A DNA stretch of 64,000 bases. Origin: Bacteroidia bacterium (GTDB lineage Bacteria; Bacteroidota; Bacteroidia; Cytophagales; Flammeovirgaceae). Made by a program: the position numbers and the translations under genes. The stretch's first letter is position 1; the number at the start of each line of letters is the position of its first letter. The notes beneath the pieces were generated by a model. That model was not told the DNA's origin. It searched no databases and saw only the letters and a program-made list of their open reading frames with translations. Shown piece by piece: positions 17,130-27,700 of the stretch. The DNA is taken from contig JAUIAB010000002.1 of NCBI GenBank assembly GCA_030425505.1, positions 124,001 to 188,000 of the forward strand, in the 5' to 3' direction.

Positions 17130-17750
17130 ATGTCGCCTAGAACAAAAGAACAATTTCAGAAAATGCGAGAAGCAGGAAGGGCAAAAATACTTGATGCTGC
17201 GATATTTGAATTTTCCCGCAAAGGTTATAATGGAACAAAAATCGATGATATCGCAACAACGGCGAAAGTAGCAAAGGGTAGTATTTACCATTATTATAAA
17301 AGTAAAGAAGAACTGCTAGAAGCTGTTTTAGATTTAGGTTTACAAAAGTCTGATGAAATTATGCAGCAATCTTTTGCTGCAAGTGATGGTGAAACTTTTA
17401 TGGAAAAGTTCATTGATAGTACTCTTTCAAAACCTCTAGATGATTTAAAATTCTGGCGCCTTTTCACTTCTGTTTTAATTCAAGCAGATATTCCTGAAAA
17501 GGTCACAAAAAAATTTAAAAGCTACATGCGCAATTCATTTGATCAGCTAGCAGATCTTTTTGCCTTGCCTGGTGAAGATAAAGAAAAAACAAAAGAAAGA
17601 ACAAGTATGATAGCAGCCTCTATAGATGGTATATGGCTTCATGCGATTGTATTTGGAGTGGAAAATTACAATGAAGAAACTACTAAAAAGATATTTAAAA
17701 AAATTTTCTTGAAAAGGAATGATAGTAAAGGAACGGCGTATGTAAAATAG
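17130..17750 (+). CDS. TetR-family transcriptional regulator
   Basis: A 206-residue regulator. The N-terminal helix-turn-helix is clear at about residues 17-63 (ILDAAIFEFSRKGYNGTKI then VAKGSIYHYYKSKEELLEAV), and the C-terminal domain is all-helical, as expected for ligand-binding dimerisation. It is the first of six co-directional genes encoding a LolA-like protein, two permeases, an ATPase and a barrel protein, so it probably controls them in response to some envelope or lipid signal. An ATG at 17123 in another frame stops at once, so the ATG at 17130 is used. A palindrome at 17031 is a possible binding site. Confidence 0.93.
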   Translation: MSPRTKEQFQKMREAGRAKILDAAIFEFSRKGYNGTKIDDIATTAKVAKGSIYHYYKSKEELLEAVLDLGLQKSDEIMQQSFAASDGETFMEKFIDSTLSKPLDDLKFWRLFTSVLIQADIPEKVTKKFKSYMRNSFDQLADLFALPGEDKEKTKERTSMIAASIDGIWLHAIVFGVENYNEETTKKIFKKIFLKRNDSKGTAYVK

Positions 17751-17824
17751 AAGGTTTTTCTAAATTGCTTTTTTAAGAAGTTCTAAAATATGTTATATTT
17801 ACTATATCGACCTATAAGTCAATA

Positions 17825-18586
17825 ATGGAAAAATTTATTTTCGGATATTTAATGTCCTTGTTTTTTATAAGCTCTAATATTTACAGCCAGAGTTCAAACT
17901 TGAGTGCAAAGGAAATAGTTGCAAAAGCAGATCAAAAGCTAAGAGGTAAATCTAATAAAGCTGAAATATCAATGGAGATAATCAGACCTTCCTGGAAAAG
18001 AGAAATGTCGCTAAAAAGCTGGTCAAAAGGTGAAGATTTCTCACTAGTACTAATAACAGCACCTGCAAAAGATAAAGGAACTGTTTCTTTGAAAAGAGAA
18101 AATGAGTTATGGAACTGGATGCCATCTATTGAGCGAACGATTAAAATCTCTCCATCGATGATGTCGCAATCGTGGATGGGTTCTGACTTCACAAATGATG
18201 ATCTGCTAAAGCAGTCTTCTATAGTACTGGACTATAACCATGAAATAGTAGGAGAAGAGAAAATAGATGAGTTGGACTGCTACAAAATAAAATTAATTCC
18301 AAAAGAAGATGCTGCAGTAGTTTGGGGAAAAATTTTAATGTGGGTTTCTAAAGAAGGTTTTCATCAGTTAAAAACAGAGTTTTATGATGAAGATGAAATT
18401 CTAATTAATAGAATGTTAGGCAAAGAGATTAGGCAGATGGGCGATAGGGAGATTATTACAAAAATGATAATGATTCCTGTAGAAGATGAAGGACACAAAA
18501 CAGTTATAACCTATCACAAAATTGAATTTGATATATCGTTAAATGATAATTTTTTTTCTATGCAAAATATGAAAAGAGTACGATAG
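17825..18586 (+). CDS. LolA-like outer-membrane lipoprotein-sorting family protein
   Basis: A 253-residue periplasmic protein with a signal peptide ending near IYSQ. The body matches the LolA-like family usually annotated 'outer membrane lipoprotein-sorting protein': an open beta-barrel with the signatures LWNWMPSIERTIKI and SWMGSDFTNDDL. The fold binds acyl chains in LolA and LolB. In other bacteria members of this group sit next to MMPL/RND or FtsX-type transporters and DUF1302-like barrels, which agrees with the genes that follow here. The likely role is carrying a lipid or lipid-linked molecule between membranes. It is not LolA itself. Confidence 0.85.
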   Translation: MEKFIFGYLMSLFFISSNIYSQSSNLSAKEIVAKADQKLRGKSNKAEISMEIIRPSWKREMSLKSWSKGEDFSLVLITAPAKDKGTVSLKRENELWNWMPSIERTIKISPSMMSQSWMGSDFTNDDLLKQSSIVLDYNHEIVGEEKIDELDCYKIKLIPKEDAAVVWGKILMWVSKEGFHQLKTEFYDEDEILINRMLGKEIRQMGDREIITKMIMIPVEDEGHKTVITYHKIEFDISLNDNFFSMQNMKRVR

Positions 18587-18614
18587 TATCTAGAGTAGAA
18601 GTATTGAAAGAAGA

Positions 18615-19835
18615 ATGAAAAATGTAATCATACTAGCTTGGAGAAATATTTGGAGAAATAAAAAGAGAACGATAATTACAGTTTTATCTGTTCTTTTTTC
18701 AGTTTTTTTGGCTTTAATTATGCGATCTCTTCAGCTGGGAACATATGGGCAGATGATCGACTCAAGTGTTAAGCTTTCTACGGGCTATATGCAAATTCAT
18801 GAAAAAGGCTATTGGGAAAAAAAATCTATAAACAAGCTAGTTTCAAATCCACAAGAAGTTATAAATACCCTAAGTAAGAAGGGAGATATAGAATATGTAG
18901 TTCCAAGATTGGAAGTTTTTAGTTTAGCGGCCTCAGATAGCCTTTCGAAAGGTGTTGCTATAACTGGGGTAGATCCTTCTCAAGAGAATAGATTTAATGG
19001 TCTGGGAGACAAAGTTGTACAAGGAGAATTTCTAAAAGAAAACAGTGAGGGTATTTTGATTGCCAAAGGTTTGTCAAGCTACCTAAAACTAGGAATAAAT
19101 GATACCCTAGTGATGATAGGGCAAGGGTATCATGGTATTAATGCAGTTGGAAAATATGCCATTGAAGGAATAATAAAACATGCTAACCCTAAGCTAAACA
19201 AAATGGCAGTTTATATGACAATACCTGTAATGCAAACCTTTATAGGTGCACCTAACCACCTATCAGCTCTTTTGGTAACTCCTAAAAACCCAAAAACACT
19301 TGAAGCTTTGAGAGCTAATCTTGAAAAAGATTTAGGAGAAGAGTTTGAAGTTATGACATGGAAGGATATGCTGCCAGAGGTAGTACAAACCATAGAGTCA
19401 GACAATATGGGTGGGATAATCATGCTAGTAATACTTTATATGGTAGTAGGTTTTGGAATCTTTGGGACAGTAATGATGATGACCATGGAAAGGATTAAAG
19501 AGTTTGGAGTATTAGTGGCAGTAGGTATGAAGAAAATAAAAATAGAATTAATGCTATTTTTTGAAATACTAATGATGACTGTACTGGGACTTTTCTTAGG
19601 TATAGCTTTAGCTTTTCCTATTGTTTTTTATTATCACAAAAATCCAATAAAACTGAGTGGGGACTTTTCAAGCTCTATGGAAGAAATGGGACTTGAGGCA
19701 ATCCTTCCGTTTGCACTAGATTCGTCCTCTTTTCTAGCTCAAGGAGTAGTTATTTTGTTGATCTCAATATTTTGTCTAACATATCCATTCTACACAATTG
19801 GGAAGTTGAAGATAGTTAAAGCACTAAAAGGATAA
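18615..19835 (+). CDS. FtsX/MacB-like ABC transporter permease (first)
   Basis: A 406-residue permease of the type VII ABC group (MacB, LolCE, FtsX). It has a start typical of the family (AWRNIWRNKKRTIITVLSV), one transmembrane helix at about residues 20-40, a large periplasmic domain (about 45-260), and three C-terminal helices (about 265-290, 315-340, 375-400), with MTMERIKEFGVLVAVGM between the second and third helices contacting the ATPase. It starts 28 bp after the LolA-like gene. It forms a heterodimer, by inference, with the next permease, and uses the ATPase encoded at 21078. The arrangement resembles LolCDE. Confidence 0.92.
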   Translation: MKNVIILAWRNIWRNKKRTIITVLSVLFSVFLALIMRSLQLGTYGQMIDSSVKLSTGYMQIHEKGYWEKKSINKLVSNPQEVINTLSKKGDIEYVVPRLEVFSLAASDSLSKGVAITGVDPSQENRFNGLGDKVVQGEFLKENSEGILIAKGLSSYLKLGINDTLVMIGQGYHGINAVGKYAIEGIIKHANPKLNKMAVYMTIPVMQTFIGAPNHLSALLVTPKNPKTLEALRANLEKDLGEEFEVMTWKDMLPEVVQTIESDNMGGIIMLVILYMVVGFGIFGTVMMMTMERIKEFGVLVAVGMKKIKIELMLFFEILMMTVLGLFLGIALAFPIVFYYHKNPIKLSGDFSSSMEEMGLEAILPFALDSSSFLAQGVVILLISIFCLTYPFYTIGKLKIVKALKG

Positions 19836-19855
19836 GAAAATTTATATATAAAATA

Positions 19856-21073
19856 ATGTTACTGAAGCTTGCATGGAAAAATCTTTGGAGAAATAAAGTT
19901 AGAAGTAGAACTATCATACTTTCAATAATTTTAGGCCTTACTGGGGGTATTTTTTCAGTAGCACTATTTAATGGACTTACAGAGCAAAAGTTAAGTAATG
20001 CTATAGAAACCCAAACTGCACACATTCAAATCCACAAGAAAAAATTTCTGGATGACTATGATATAAGAAAAAGCATTCATAATCATAATTTAGTTAGCAA
20101 AACCATTAAAGAAAATCCTTTAGTAAAAGGGTATGTCACCAGAGTGGTTACAACAGGAATGATGACCTCTGCTTCAGGAGGTTCTGGAGTACAAGCTTTT
20201 GGAGTAGATCCGAAAGAAGAAAAAAAAGTAAGTAAGATCTACGATAGAATAATTGACGGAAAATATTTTGAAGGAATAAAAAAAAATCCTATAGTAATTG
20301 GAGAGAAGCTTGCAGAAAAGCTGGATGCAAAAGTTAGGAGTAAAATTGTTTTAAATACTCAAGATAAAGAAGGGAATATAGTTGGGTCTGCATTTAGAGT
20401 TGTCGGAATTTTTAAAACGAACTCTTCAAACTTTGATGAAGCTAATGTATTTGTTAAGAAAAAAGATTTATGGAAGTTGCTGAAAGCAAATGGAAGCATT
20501 CATGAAATAGCAGTTGTAGTAGAAGATGAAGATTTAAGCGATAAAGTAAAAGAAGGTTTTGTAAGTAAACTTGATAGTAAGCTGGAAATAGAGACGTGGA
20601 AGGAGATTCAACCTGAGTTAGCAGTGATGAGTGATTTTTCTGAAAGAGTATACCTGTTTTTTATAGCAATAATTTTAATAGCACTTGGTTTTGGTATTTT
20701 GAATACCATGTTGATGGCCATTTTTGAAAGGACAAAAGAGATAGGAGTCTTAATGGCAGTGGGTATGAGCAAGTCAAAGGTATTTGGAATGATTATTTTA
20801 GAGAGCACATTCCTTGCACTTATAGGAGCCACCTTAGGAATGATATTGAGCATTACCCTTATCAGTTGGACAGGGAGTAGTGGTATTAATCTTAGTGCTT
20901 TTCAACAAGGCTTTGAATCTTTTGGCGTTGGAACAATTATTTATCCTCAGCTTTCTATCGGTTTTTACTTTCAGCTAATGCTAATGGTTATACTATCGGC
21001 AATTTTATTTTCAATTTACCCTGCATTTAAAGCATTGAAATTAAACCCAGTAGAAGCAATAAGAAGCAAATAA
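19856..21073 (+). CDS. FtsX/MacB-like ABC transporter permease (second)
   Basis: A 405-residue paralogue of the permease just upstream, with the same topology: N-terminal helix (LAWKNLWRNKVRSRTIILSI), periplasmic domain, and three C-terminal helices with the cytosolic loop MLMAIFERTKEIGVLMAVGM. The C terminus LKLNPVEAIRSK matches the FtsX/MacB ending. Two distinct permeases plus one ATPase is the LolCDE composition. In type VII systems the permeases do not move substrates through a channel but power periplasmic work such as lifting lipids or lipoproteins from the membrane. The two genes are 20 bp apart. Confidence 0.92.
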   Translation: MLLKLAWKNLWRNKVRSRTIILSIILGLTGGIFSVALFNGLTEQKLSNAIETQTAHIQIHKKKFLDDYDIRKSIHNHNLVSKTIKENPLVKGYVTRVVTTGMMTSASGGSGVQAFGVDPKEEKKVSKIYDRIIDGKYFEGIKKNPIVIGEKLAEKLDAKVRSKIVLNTQDKEGNIVGSAFRVVGIFKTNSSNFDEANVFVKKKDLWKLLKANGSIHEIAVVVEDEDLSDKVKEGFVSKLDSKLEIETWKEIQPELAVMSDFSERVYLFFIAIILIALGFGILNTMLMAIFERTKEIGVLMAVGMSKSKVFGMIILESTFLALIGATLGMILSITLISWTGSSGINLSAFQQGFESFGVGTIIYPQLSIGFYFQLMLMVILSAILFSIYPAFKALKLNPVEAIRSK

Positions 21074-21077
21074 AAAG

Positions 21078-21767
21078 ATGGAAAATAGCATAATTAAAAT
21101 TCAAGGTCTTAAAAAAGTTTATAACCCGGATACTATTCCTGTATTTGCTTTGAATGGAATAAACCTGGAGATTGAGGAAGGGGAGTTTATTGCAATAGTT
21201 GGTCCTTCCGGTTCAGGAAAGTCTACACTGCTAAACATGATTGGTGGATTAGACTCTCCAAGTGAAGGATCAGTAGAAATAGGAGGAATAAAGATAGATG
21301 AATTAGACTCTAAAAAGCTCATAGATTTTCGGTTGAAAAATATTGGTTTTGTATTTCAAGATTACAGCTTACTGCCTGTATTAACTGCAAAAGAGAATGT
21401 TGCATTTGTGATGCAGCTTCAGGGGCAAGCAGATCAAAAATGTAATAAAAGAGCAGAGGAGCTGCTCACAGCTGTTGGTTTGCAAGAAAGAATGAACAAT
21501 AGACCTGCAAAACTTTCAGGAGGGCAGCAGCAACGAGTTGCAGTAGCCCGGGCACTGGCATCTAAACCGAAGTTTATTCTCGCTGATGAGCCAACTGCCA
21601 ATTTAGACTCTAAGTCAACCTCTGATTTGCTTGATATTATGCTACAGCTAAATAAAGAAGAAAAGATAACCTTCATTTTTTCGACGCATGATCAGAGAGT
21701 GATAGACAAAGCAAGAAGAGTTGTTTGGGTAGTAGATGGGAAAATTGACAAGGATGAAAGAAAATAA
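21078..21767 (+). CDS. LolD/MacB-like ABC transporter ATPase
   Basis: A 229-residue ATPase powering the two upstream permeases. Walker A is GPSGSGKST (42-50), the signature is [16 protein letters not shown], and Walker B is [12 protein letters not shown], all intact. The sequence best fits the LolD/MacB subfamily. It begins 4 bp after the second permease stop, and its 3' end overlaps the start of the next gene by 14 bp, so the set is tightly coupled. Confidence 0.95.
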   Translation: MENSIIKIQGLKKVYNPDTIPVFALNGINLEIEEGEFIAIVGPSGSGKSTLLNMIGGLDSPSEGSVEIGGIKIDELDSKKLIDFRLKNIGFVFQDYSLLPVLTAKENVAFVMQLQGQADQKCNKRAEELLTAVGLQERMNNRPAKLSGGQQQRVAVARALASKPKFILADEPTANLDSKSTSDLLDIMLQLNKEEKITFIFSTHDQRVIDKARRVVWVVDGKIDKDERK

Positions 21768-22959
21768 GAATAGAGTGACCATATGTAGTTACTTGTCTTT
21801 CACACTAAAAAGCCTTTGGATATTTGCTTGTTTTGCAACTTCTTTAAGTTTAAGCGCACAAGAAGAAAAACCTAAAAACTATAGTTTAAGTGGGTATTTA
21901 AAATCATTGCAAACAGTTTCTTTTCAAGATATTAATGGAGATTGGTTAACCAATAACTTTTTGCACAATAGGTTGAATTTCAAATGGTATCCCAGCCAGT
22001 CTCTAACTGTAGTGGCAGAACTTCGGAATCGCTTTTTTTATGGAGAGTTTGTAAAGGGATTTCCCCAATATGCTGATTTACTAGAAGAAGATAATGGTTT
22101 TTTTAACCTTTCTCATAACATTGTAGAAGAAAAATCTTTTTTTCTACATACCATTTTGGATAGAGCTTATTTGGACTGGTCTTCTGGAAAATGGCAGGTA
22201 CGCTTAGGAAGACAACGGATTAACTGGGGACAAAACTTTGTTTGGAATCCTAATGACATATTTAATACCTACTCCTTTTTTGATTTTGACTACGAAGAAC
22301 GACCTGGTTCAGATGCTTTGCTCATTCGTTTTTACTCTGGCTTGACTTCATCTATAGAGTTTGCTAGCACAATTGCAGACAATGTGGGTGATTGGACTGC
22401 TGCTGCATTATTTAAAATAAATAAATGGGAGTATGATTTTCAGTTTTTAGGAGGTAAGAATAAAAAAGACCTTGTTGTGGGTACGGGATGGTCTGGTCAG
22501 CTAGGTCAGGCGGGGTTTAAGGGTGAAGTAACGTACTTTTACCCTTATGAGGAGCAAGACAAATTTGAAAATAGTGTAATAGTCGCAACAACATCCGTTG
22601 ATTACACTTTTTCCAGTTCTCTTTTCCTTCATGGAGAGTTTATTTTTAATAATAAGGGAAAGTCTAAAGAAGCAGGTCCATTTAATGTAAATGAGCCTTT
22701 AACAGCCAAAACATTAACACAAACTAAGTTTTCTCTTTTTGCAGAAAGTAGTTACCAGATTACTCCATTATTAAAGTCTGGTGTAAGCGGCATCTTTAAC
22801 CCAGGAGATAACTCTTATTTCATTGGTCCTTCCATAGATCTCTCTATTACAGATAACCTATCTCTTTTTTTAATAGGGCAAATTTTTGATGGGCCTAATC
22901 AATCTTTGTATAATGGTATAGGAACATTCATTTTTTCACGGTTTAAATGGAGTTTTTAG
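21754..22959 (+). CDS. Outer-membrane beta-barrel protein of the ABC operon (DUF1302-like)
   Basis: About 401 residues from the ATG at 21754, which overlaps the ATPase gene by 14 bp. A long N-terminal hydrophobic stretch ends near SLSLSAQEEK and is a plausible signal peptide. The rest alternates polar and aromatic residues as in a beta barrel and ends with an aromatic residue (FKWSF). The stretch VRLGRQRINWGQNFVWNPND resembles the DUF1302/porin-like proteins found with LolA-like proteins and lipid transporters in Proteobacteria. That, plus the operon, suggests it is the outer-membrane end of the transport route. The family assignment is tentative; the barrel call is firmer. Confidence 0.75.
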   Translation: MKENKNRVTICSYLSFTLKSLWIFACFATSLSLSAQEEKPKNYSLSGYLKSLQTVSFQDINGDWLTNNFLHNRLNFKWYPSQSLTVVAELRNRFFYGEFVKGFPQYADLLEEDNGFFNLSHNIVEEKSFFLHTILDRAYLDWSSGKWQVRLGRQRINWGQNFVWNPNDIFNTYSFFDFDYEERPGSDALLIRFYSGLTSSIEFASTIADNVGDWTAAALFKINKWEYDFQFLGGKNKKDLVVGTGWSGQLGQAGFKGEVTYFYPYEEQDKFENSVIVATTSVDYTFSSSLFLHGEFIFNNKGKSKEAGPFNVNEPLTAKTLTQTKFSLFAESSYQITPLLKSGVSGIFNPGDNSYFIGPSIDLSITDNLSLFLIGQIFDGPNQSLYNGIGTFIFSRFKWSF

Positions 22960-23028
22960 TACGAGCTCCTGTTTATTTACAATGATCCTTACCATATATT
23001 TAAACTTTTTATCCTAGCTTAAAAATGT

Positions 23029-23061
23029 AACAATTGTTTCATATATTCTATTATTACTTTG
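23029..23061 (+). promoter_or_regulatory. Candidate umuDC promoter with palindromic operator
   Basis: AACAATTGTT (23029-23038) is a perfect 10-bp palindrome whose TTG (23034-23036) could be a -33 element. A near-consensus -7 box, TTACTTTG, lies at 23054-23061. The ATG is 22 bp further on. The spacing (17 bp) is shorter than the usual 19. The palindrome could be a damage-responsive operator, but no Bacteroidota SOS box is recognised here. Confidence 0.35.
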
Positions 23062-23082
23062 TGGTAATGATAAAATAAGGCT

Positions 23083-23511
23083 ATGAATAAAGAAGTTGAA
23101 ATTTTTTCTTCAGATACAAATCAAAAGTGCGAGTTGCCTTTTGCACAATCAGGTATATCAGCGGGATTTCCTTCTCCAGCTGATGATTACCTAGAACCAA
23201 CTTTAGACTTAAATAAGGAGTTGGTAAAAAACCCAGATGCCACCTTCTATGGAAGGGTAAGAGGTACTTCTATGCAGGATCTAAACATTGAAGATGGAGA
23301 TCTCTTAGTGATTGATAAGTCATTAGAAGCAAAGGATGGAGTTGTGGCAGTATGTGTTGTGGATGGGGAGTTTACTATCAAAAAGGTTAGCGTAAAAAGA
23401 GATAAAGTTTTGCTAGTACCAGCAAATACTAAATTTAAAACTATTGAAGTTACAGAAGAAAATAGTTTTGTGGTTTGGGGCATAGTTACCTATGTAATCA
23501 AGAAAGTATGA
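23083..23511 (+). CDS. umuD: UmuD-like S24 peptidase, polymerase V accessory protein
   Basis: A 142-residue LexA-superfamily autoprotease. The self-cleavage site is Ala27-Gly28 in ISAGFPSPADDYLE (E. coli UmuD has Cys-Gly at this point). The catalytic pair is Ser63 (GTSMQD) and Lys100 (FTIKK); spacings between site, Ser and Lys (36 and 37 residues) equal those in E. coli UmuD. Cleavage after RecA-filament contact would activate the partner polymerase. The stop codon overlaps the umuC start (ATGA), so the two are translationally coupled. It has no DNA-binding domain and is therefore not LexA. Confidence 0.93.
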   Translation: MNKEVEIFSSDTNQKCELPFAQSGISAGFPSPADDYLEPTLDLNKELVKNPDATFYGRVRGTSMQDLNIEDGDLLVIDKSLEAKDGVVAVCVVDGEFTIKKVSVKRDKVLLVPANTKFKTIEVTEENSFVVWGIVTYVIKKV

Positions 23512-24755
23512 TAGCACTAGTCGACTGCAATAACTTTTACACTTCTTGCGAAAAAGTTTTTCGACCTGATTTAAGAAAAAAGCCAGTAGTTATTCTCTCT
23601 AATAATGATGGCTGTGTGATTTCGAGATCCCAAGAAGCAAAAGAAGCTGGAATCCCTATGGGAGTACCTGCTTTTAAAGCAATAAATCTTTTTAAGAAAA
23701 ATAATGTAGAAGTTTTCTCTTCTAATTACCCTCTCTATGGAGATATGTCGAGGAGGATAATGAATACCCTTTCAAAGTTTACTCCCAATATAGAAGTATA
23801 TTCTATTGATGAAGCATTTTTAGACTTATCTCATGCTAAAGATATTTATGCCTATACACGAGATGTGCATCAATACTCTGAGAGATCGACAGGCATCTCC
23901 TTGAGTATAGGGGTAGGGCATACCAAAACTTTAGCAAAGGTTGCTAGCTATATTTCTAAGAAAAAGGGAGATAACATTTTTATAATAGACTCCAATAACA
24001 GAAGTAACTGCTTACGAAAAGTACCTATAGATAAAGTGTGGGGAATAGGCAGAGGGCATCTTGAGCGACTTTTATCTATACAAGTAAAAACTGCATGGGA
24101 ATTTACTCAGGTTTCAGACGGTTGGGTGAAAAAGCACATGTCTGTAATAGGACTTCGTATAAAGAAAGAGCTGGAAGGGTATCCTTGCATAGAAATAGAG
24201 TCTGATATTTTACCTAAAAAAGCTATTTGTACTTCCAGGTCTTTTGGAAAAGCACAAAAAGATCTGAAAAGTATTGAAGAAGCAGTTTCTACTTTTGCTG
24301 CCAGATGCGCTTCAAAGCTCAGAAAACAGAAATCTTGCGCGCAGACAGTATCTGTTTATTTAAGAACCAATAGGTTTATGCAAAGCCTCCCTCAAGATAG
24401 AGGTATAAACTACACTTATTTGCCAACAGCTACTGATAGTACTTTTGATATAGTTGCAAGCGCTCTGAAGATTACCAGAAAAATGTATAAAAAAGGATTT
24501 TATTATAAAAAAGCTGGAGTGGTTCTTTCTGGAATAGTCCCTAAAACTCATATTCAGGGAAGCTTATTTTCTTCTGACTCAAACTCTGGAAAGCTATCAA
24601 ATACCATAGATAATATTCATAATAAATATGGATTTGATTCTATAAAAATAGCATCACAGGGAGTAGGAGAGAGGAAAGGATGGCACTTACTTCAAGAGAA
24701 GCTTTCAAAGAAATATACTACGTCCTGGAATGATATAGTTACGGTTTTTGCTTGA
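23508..24755 (+). CDS. umuC: UmuC-like Y-family translesion DNA polymerase
   Basis: A 415-residue error-prone polymerase. I start it at the ATG at 23508, overlapping the umuD stop as ATGA; upstream in-frame codons are part of umuD in another frame. Palm motifs are MIALVDCNNFYTSCEKVF (first catalytic Asp6) and YSIDEAFLDLS (Asp-Glu pair), with VILSNNDGCVISRS between. The little-finger domain follows and the UmuC-type C-terminal region (IDNIHNKYGFDSIKIASQG) closes the protein. It acts with cleaved UmuD to copy damaged DNA. Its 3' end overlaps the convergent TPR-CHAT gene by 17 bp. Confidence 0.95.
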   Translation: MIALVDCNNFYTSCEKVFRPDLRKKPVVILSNNDGCVISRSQEAKEAGIPMGVPAFKAINLFKKNNVEVFSSNYPLYGDMSRRIMNTLSKFTPNIEVYSIDEAFLDLSHAKDIYAYTRDVHQYSERSTGISLSIGVGHTKTLAKVASYISKKKGDNIFIIDSNNRSNCLRKVPIDKVWGIGRGHLERLLSIQVKTAWEFTQVSDGWVKKHMSVIGLRIKKELEGYPCIEIESDILPKKAICTSRSFGKAQKDLKSIEEAVSTFAARCASKLRKQKSCAQTVSVYLRTNRFMQSLPQDRGINYTYLPTATDSTFDIVASALKITRKMYKKGFYYKKAGVVLSGIVPKTHIQGSLFSSDSNSGKLSNTIDNIHNKYGFDSIKIASQGVGERKGWHLLQEKLSKKYTTSWNDIVTVFA

Positions 24756-27700
24756 CTATATTCAACATATCTTTTAAAGGTTTTGAAAATAGTATCATTA
24801 TGCTAATTCCAACTATTAAGCTTATTAAAAGCCAAAGAACGACTTTAGAGAGTTTCTGGTTTTGACTACTGACTTCTTCTATATTTCCCATATGAATGAA
24901 GTTCGCCCAAAAGAATGGATTCGCTAACACCTGGTCAGAAGATTGAATATATTTTATTTTAGCATTTCGCAAAGCCAAATCTTTTTCTACCCCTTTGCCT
25001 AACTCTGTATAAAAGAACTTCATGATATGCTCAGTATTAGCATCACTAGCTTTCCAAAGGCTTAGTACTACACTTGAGCTGCCTGCGTACATAAAGGCTC
25101 GTGCAATACTAACTATTCCCTCTCCCTGTTCTAGTTTCCCATCTCCAGTTTGACAAGCACTCAGCACTACTAACTCTGCCGGAATATTCATATTATAAAT
25201 TTCATAAACATGCAGAGAGTCATCTTGTATTGAATCCTTAGATGGATAAAAAAGTAGGTTAGAGTATTCAGGGTTCTGGTCATTAATACTTCCATGCATG
25301 GCAAGATGAATAATCTGATGATCTTCCACTAATTTTTTGAAATTAGTTTCAGTAGCTTTTTTCTCTAACAAGAAATTTCCAGAAAAAACTTTAGATAGAT
25401 TTTCTACTTCATTACGTGCTCCAATTAGGCTTGATAAATCATTGTAAGACGTATTGTTTCTAAAAACATCATTATTTGGACTTTGCGAATTTCTGTAAGA
25501 TGGAGCAAGAGCCAGGCATTGCTTTTTGTAATTGATAGATTTCGTTTTATTATTTTTCTCTGCCCAAAGGTTAGCGGAAAGGTCGTATGCTATAGAGAAT
25601 TTTTTAATAAGAAAAGGTAGTTGATCATACGAGGTATACTGATGAGCATCTGTGTTTAGCATCTCAAAGGGTAAATAATGAAGGATTCCATCTGGGACTA
25701 TAACTAGCCTGGGTACAGCACCATTTGATACTTCAAGTATATCGATATTAGGTAAAAGCTTTTTGCAAATGGAATAGCTAAGCTGTTTTAGGCTTTTAAA
25801 ATTGTTAGGGTTATTTTCTGATACAACTTCTATAAGGCTATTGATATTTTGGTATAATGTGGAGTCAGCATCTATAGTAGTAATAGACACATTCTTTTTA
25901 GATATTGTAAATAGAAAGATACAATTTTGATTTACGAAGTATTCTAAGATACAAGTATTGGAGTCAGGTATTGCATTTTGGATTTGCTGTAGACTTGGTT
26001 CACTTATTTGATATTTCAGCTGAAAATATTTTGGATATTGATTTTCTACATAGTCTATTAAGGAGTCTAGATTACTTTTTTTTGTAAATAAGTAGTTTTG
26101 ATATTTAGTAATTTTAATAGAATCCCTCTTTGAAGTGGAAATATTGAGTTGTTTTCGATAAAATGCAATTTGTAGTTTTAATTGATCTTCTAGTTGAATA
26201 ATAGAATCTGGTACATTAGCAAACTTTGAAGCATTAGTTTCCCTAAGAGCTTTTTGCATGAAAAAGGCTTTGCTTCTTTCGGCAAGTGAAAATGCAGTAT
26301 TAATGTAACTTGAGTCATTAGTTAGATGGAATAATGTATAGGCAGATTGTATGCCTGCCTCATATGAATCTTTAATACTTTGATTTATAGAAAAAAGATT
26401 ATCTCTTCCTAGTTCAAACTTTATAGAGTCGATAAGTTTAGATGCAAGCAGTGAGGTATTAAGCGCTGTATTGAGGTATTCCTTTTTAGTATCAGAGGTT
26501 GATAGTAAGAGGTTTGATTTAGCGTTTAGGCATTTAAAAAGTAAAGTTTTAGAAGAAATATGGTTAAGATTAGGGAGGCTTAACATATTCGTATCGATAA
26601 AGTTATTTGTTAAGCTAACAATGGCTTTTTGATAGAGTTTCAAAGACCTTTTGGATAGTTTCATTTTTTCATAAATTACTCCCTTGTTAAATAAAGATAA
26701 GCTGTATTGTGGGTGGTTTTTTCCTAAAGTTTTTTCACGTATTTTAAGTGCTTTATTTAAATAATTAAGAGCATTATGGTAATCTTCTTTTTTTATATAA
26801 TGTCCTGAAATATTATTATAACTTGTGGCAGTTAAAGGGCTGCTTTTTCCGATGATTCCATTTTCTCTAATCCTTAAAGCTTTGAACGAATAATATAACG
26901 CACTATCAATCATTTCCAGTTCTGAAAAACATGAACCAATATTAGTATACGTTACAGCTATATAAGGATGATCTTTTTCTAAAATTTTCATTCTTACTTT
27001 TAGAACTTTTAAATGAATATTTAGAGCTTGCTTAAATTTTTTCTGATGTGATAAACATAAACCTATGTTATTTAATATTATAGTTGTAGTGTAGTGATTT
27101 TCTCCAAGAAACTTTTTGATAATTGTTAAGGCTTTTTGAAAATACGGAAATGCATCTGAGTACATTTTAAGAGCTTCAAAGCACATACCGATGTTATTAT
27201 AGATATAGGCTACTTTAAGGTCTTCAGATTTGATGCTTTCAAGCCTTATTTTTAATGCTTTTTTATAAAATGTAAGCGCTTCTTTGTAATTACCAAGTTT
27301 TTTTAAGCATAGCGCAACATTATTATAGCAAATACCTGTTTCAGGATGCTTTTTACCAGATATTTCAAGCCTTATTTCTAAAGATTTTTGATGTGCTAAT
27401 AATGCACTATCATAAAGACCTTGTTTTGATAAGCAGAAGCCAATACTTCCATAGGTACTTGAAGTCTTGGAGTTATAAAAACCAACTGTTCTGGTAATGA
27501 CATTAAGGTCTTCTTGATAATATTGAAGAGCATCATTGTACTTTCCTAATCTTACATAGCATAAACCAATATTATTGTAAATAGTCGATATTTCAGGGTG
27601 ATTATTACCAGAAACTTTTATTCTAGTCGAAAGAGCTTTTTCTAAATAACTTAATGCTTCCTTATATTTTCCTAAGCTTTGCAGAGCATTTCCGATATTA

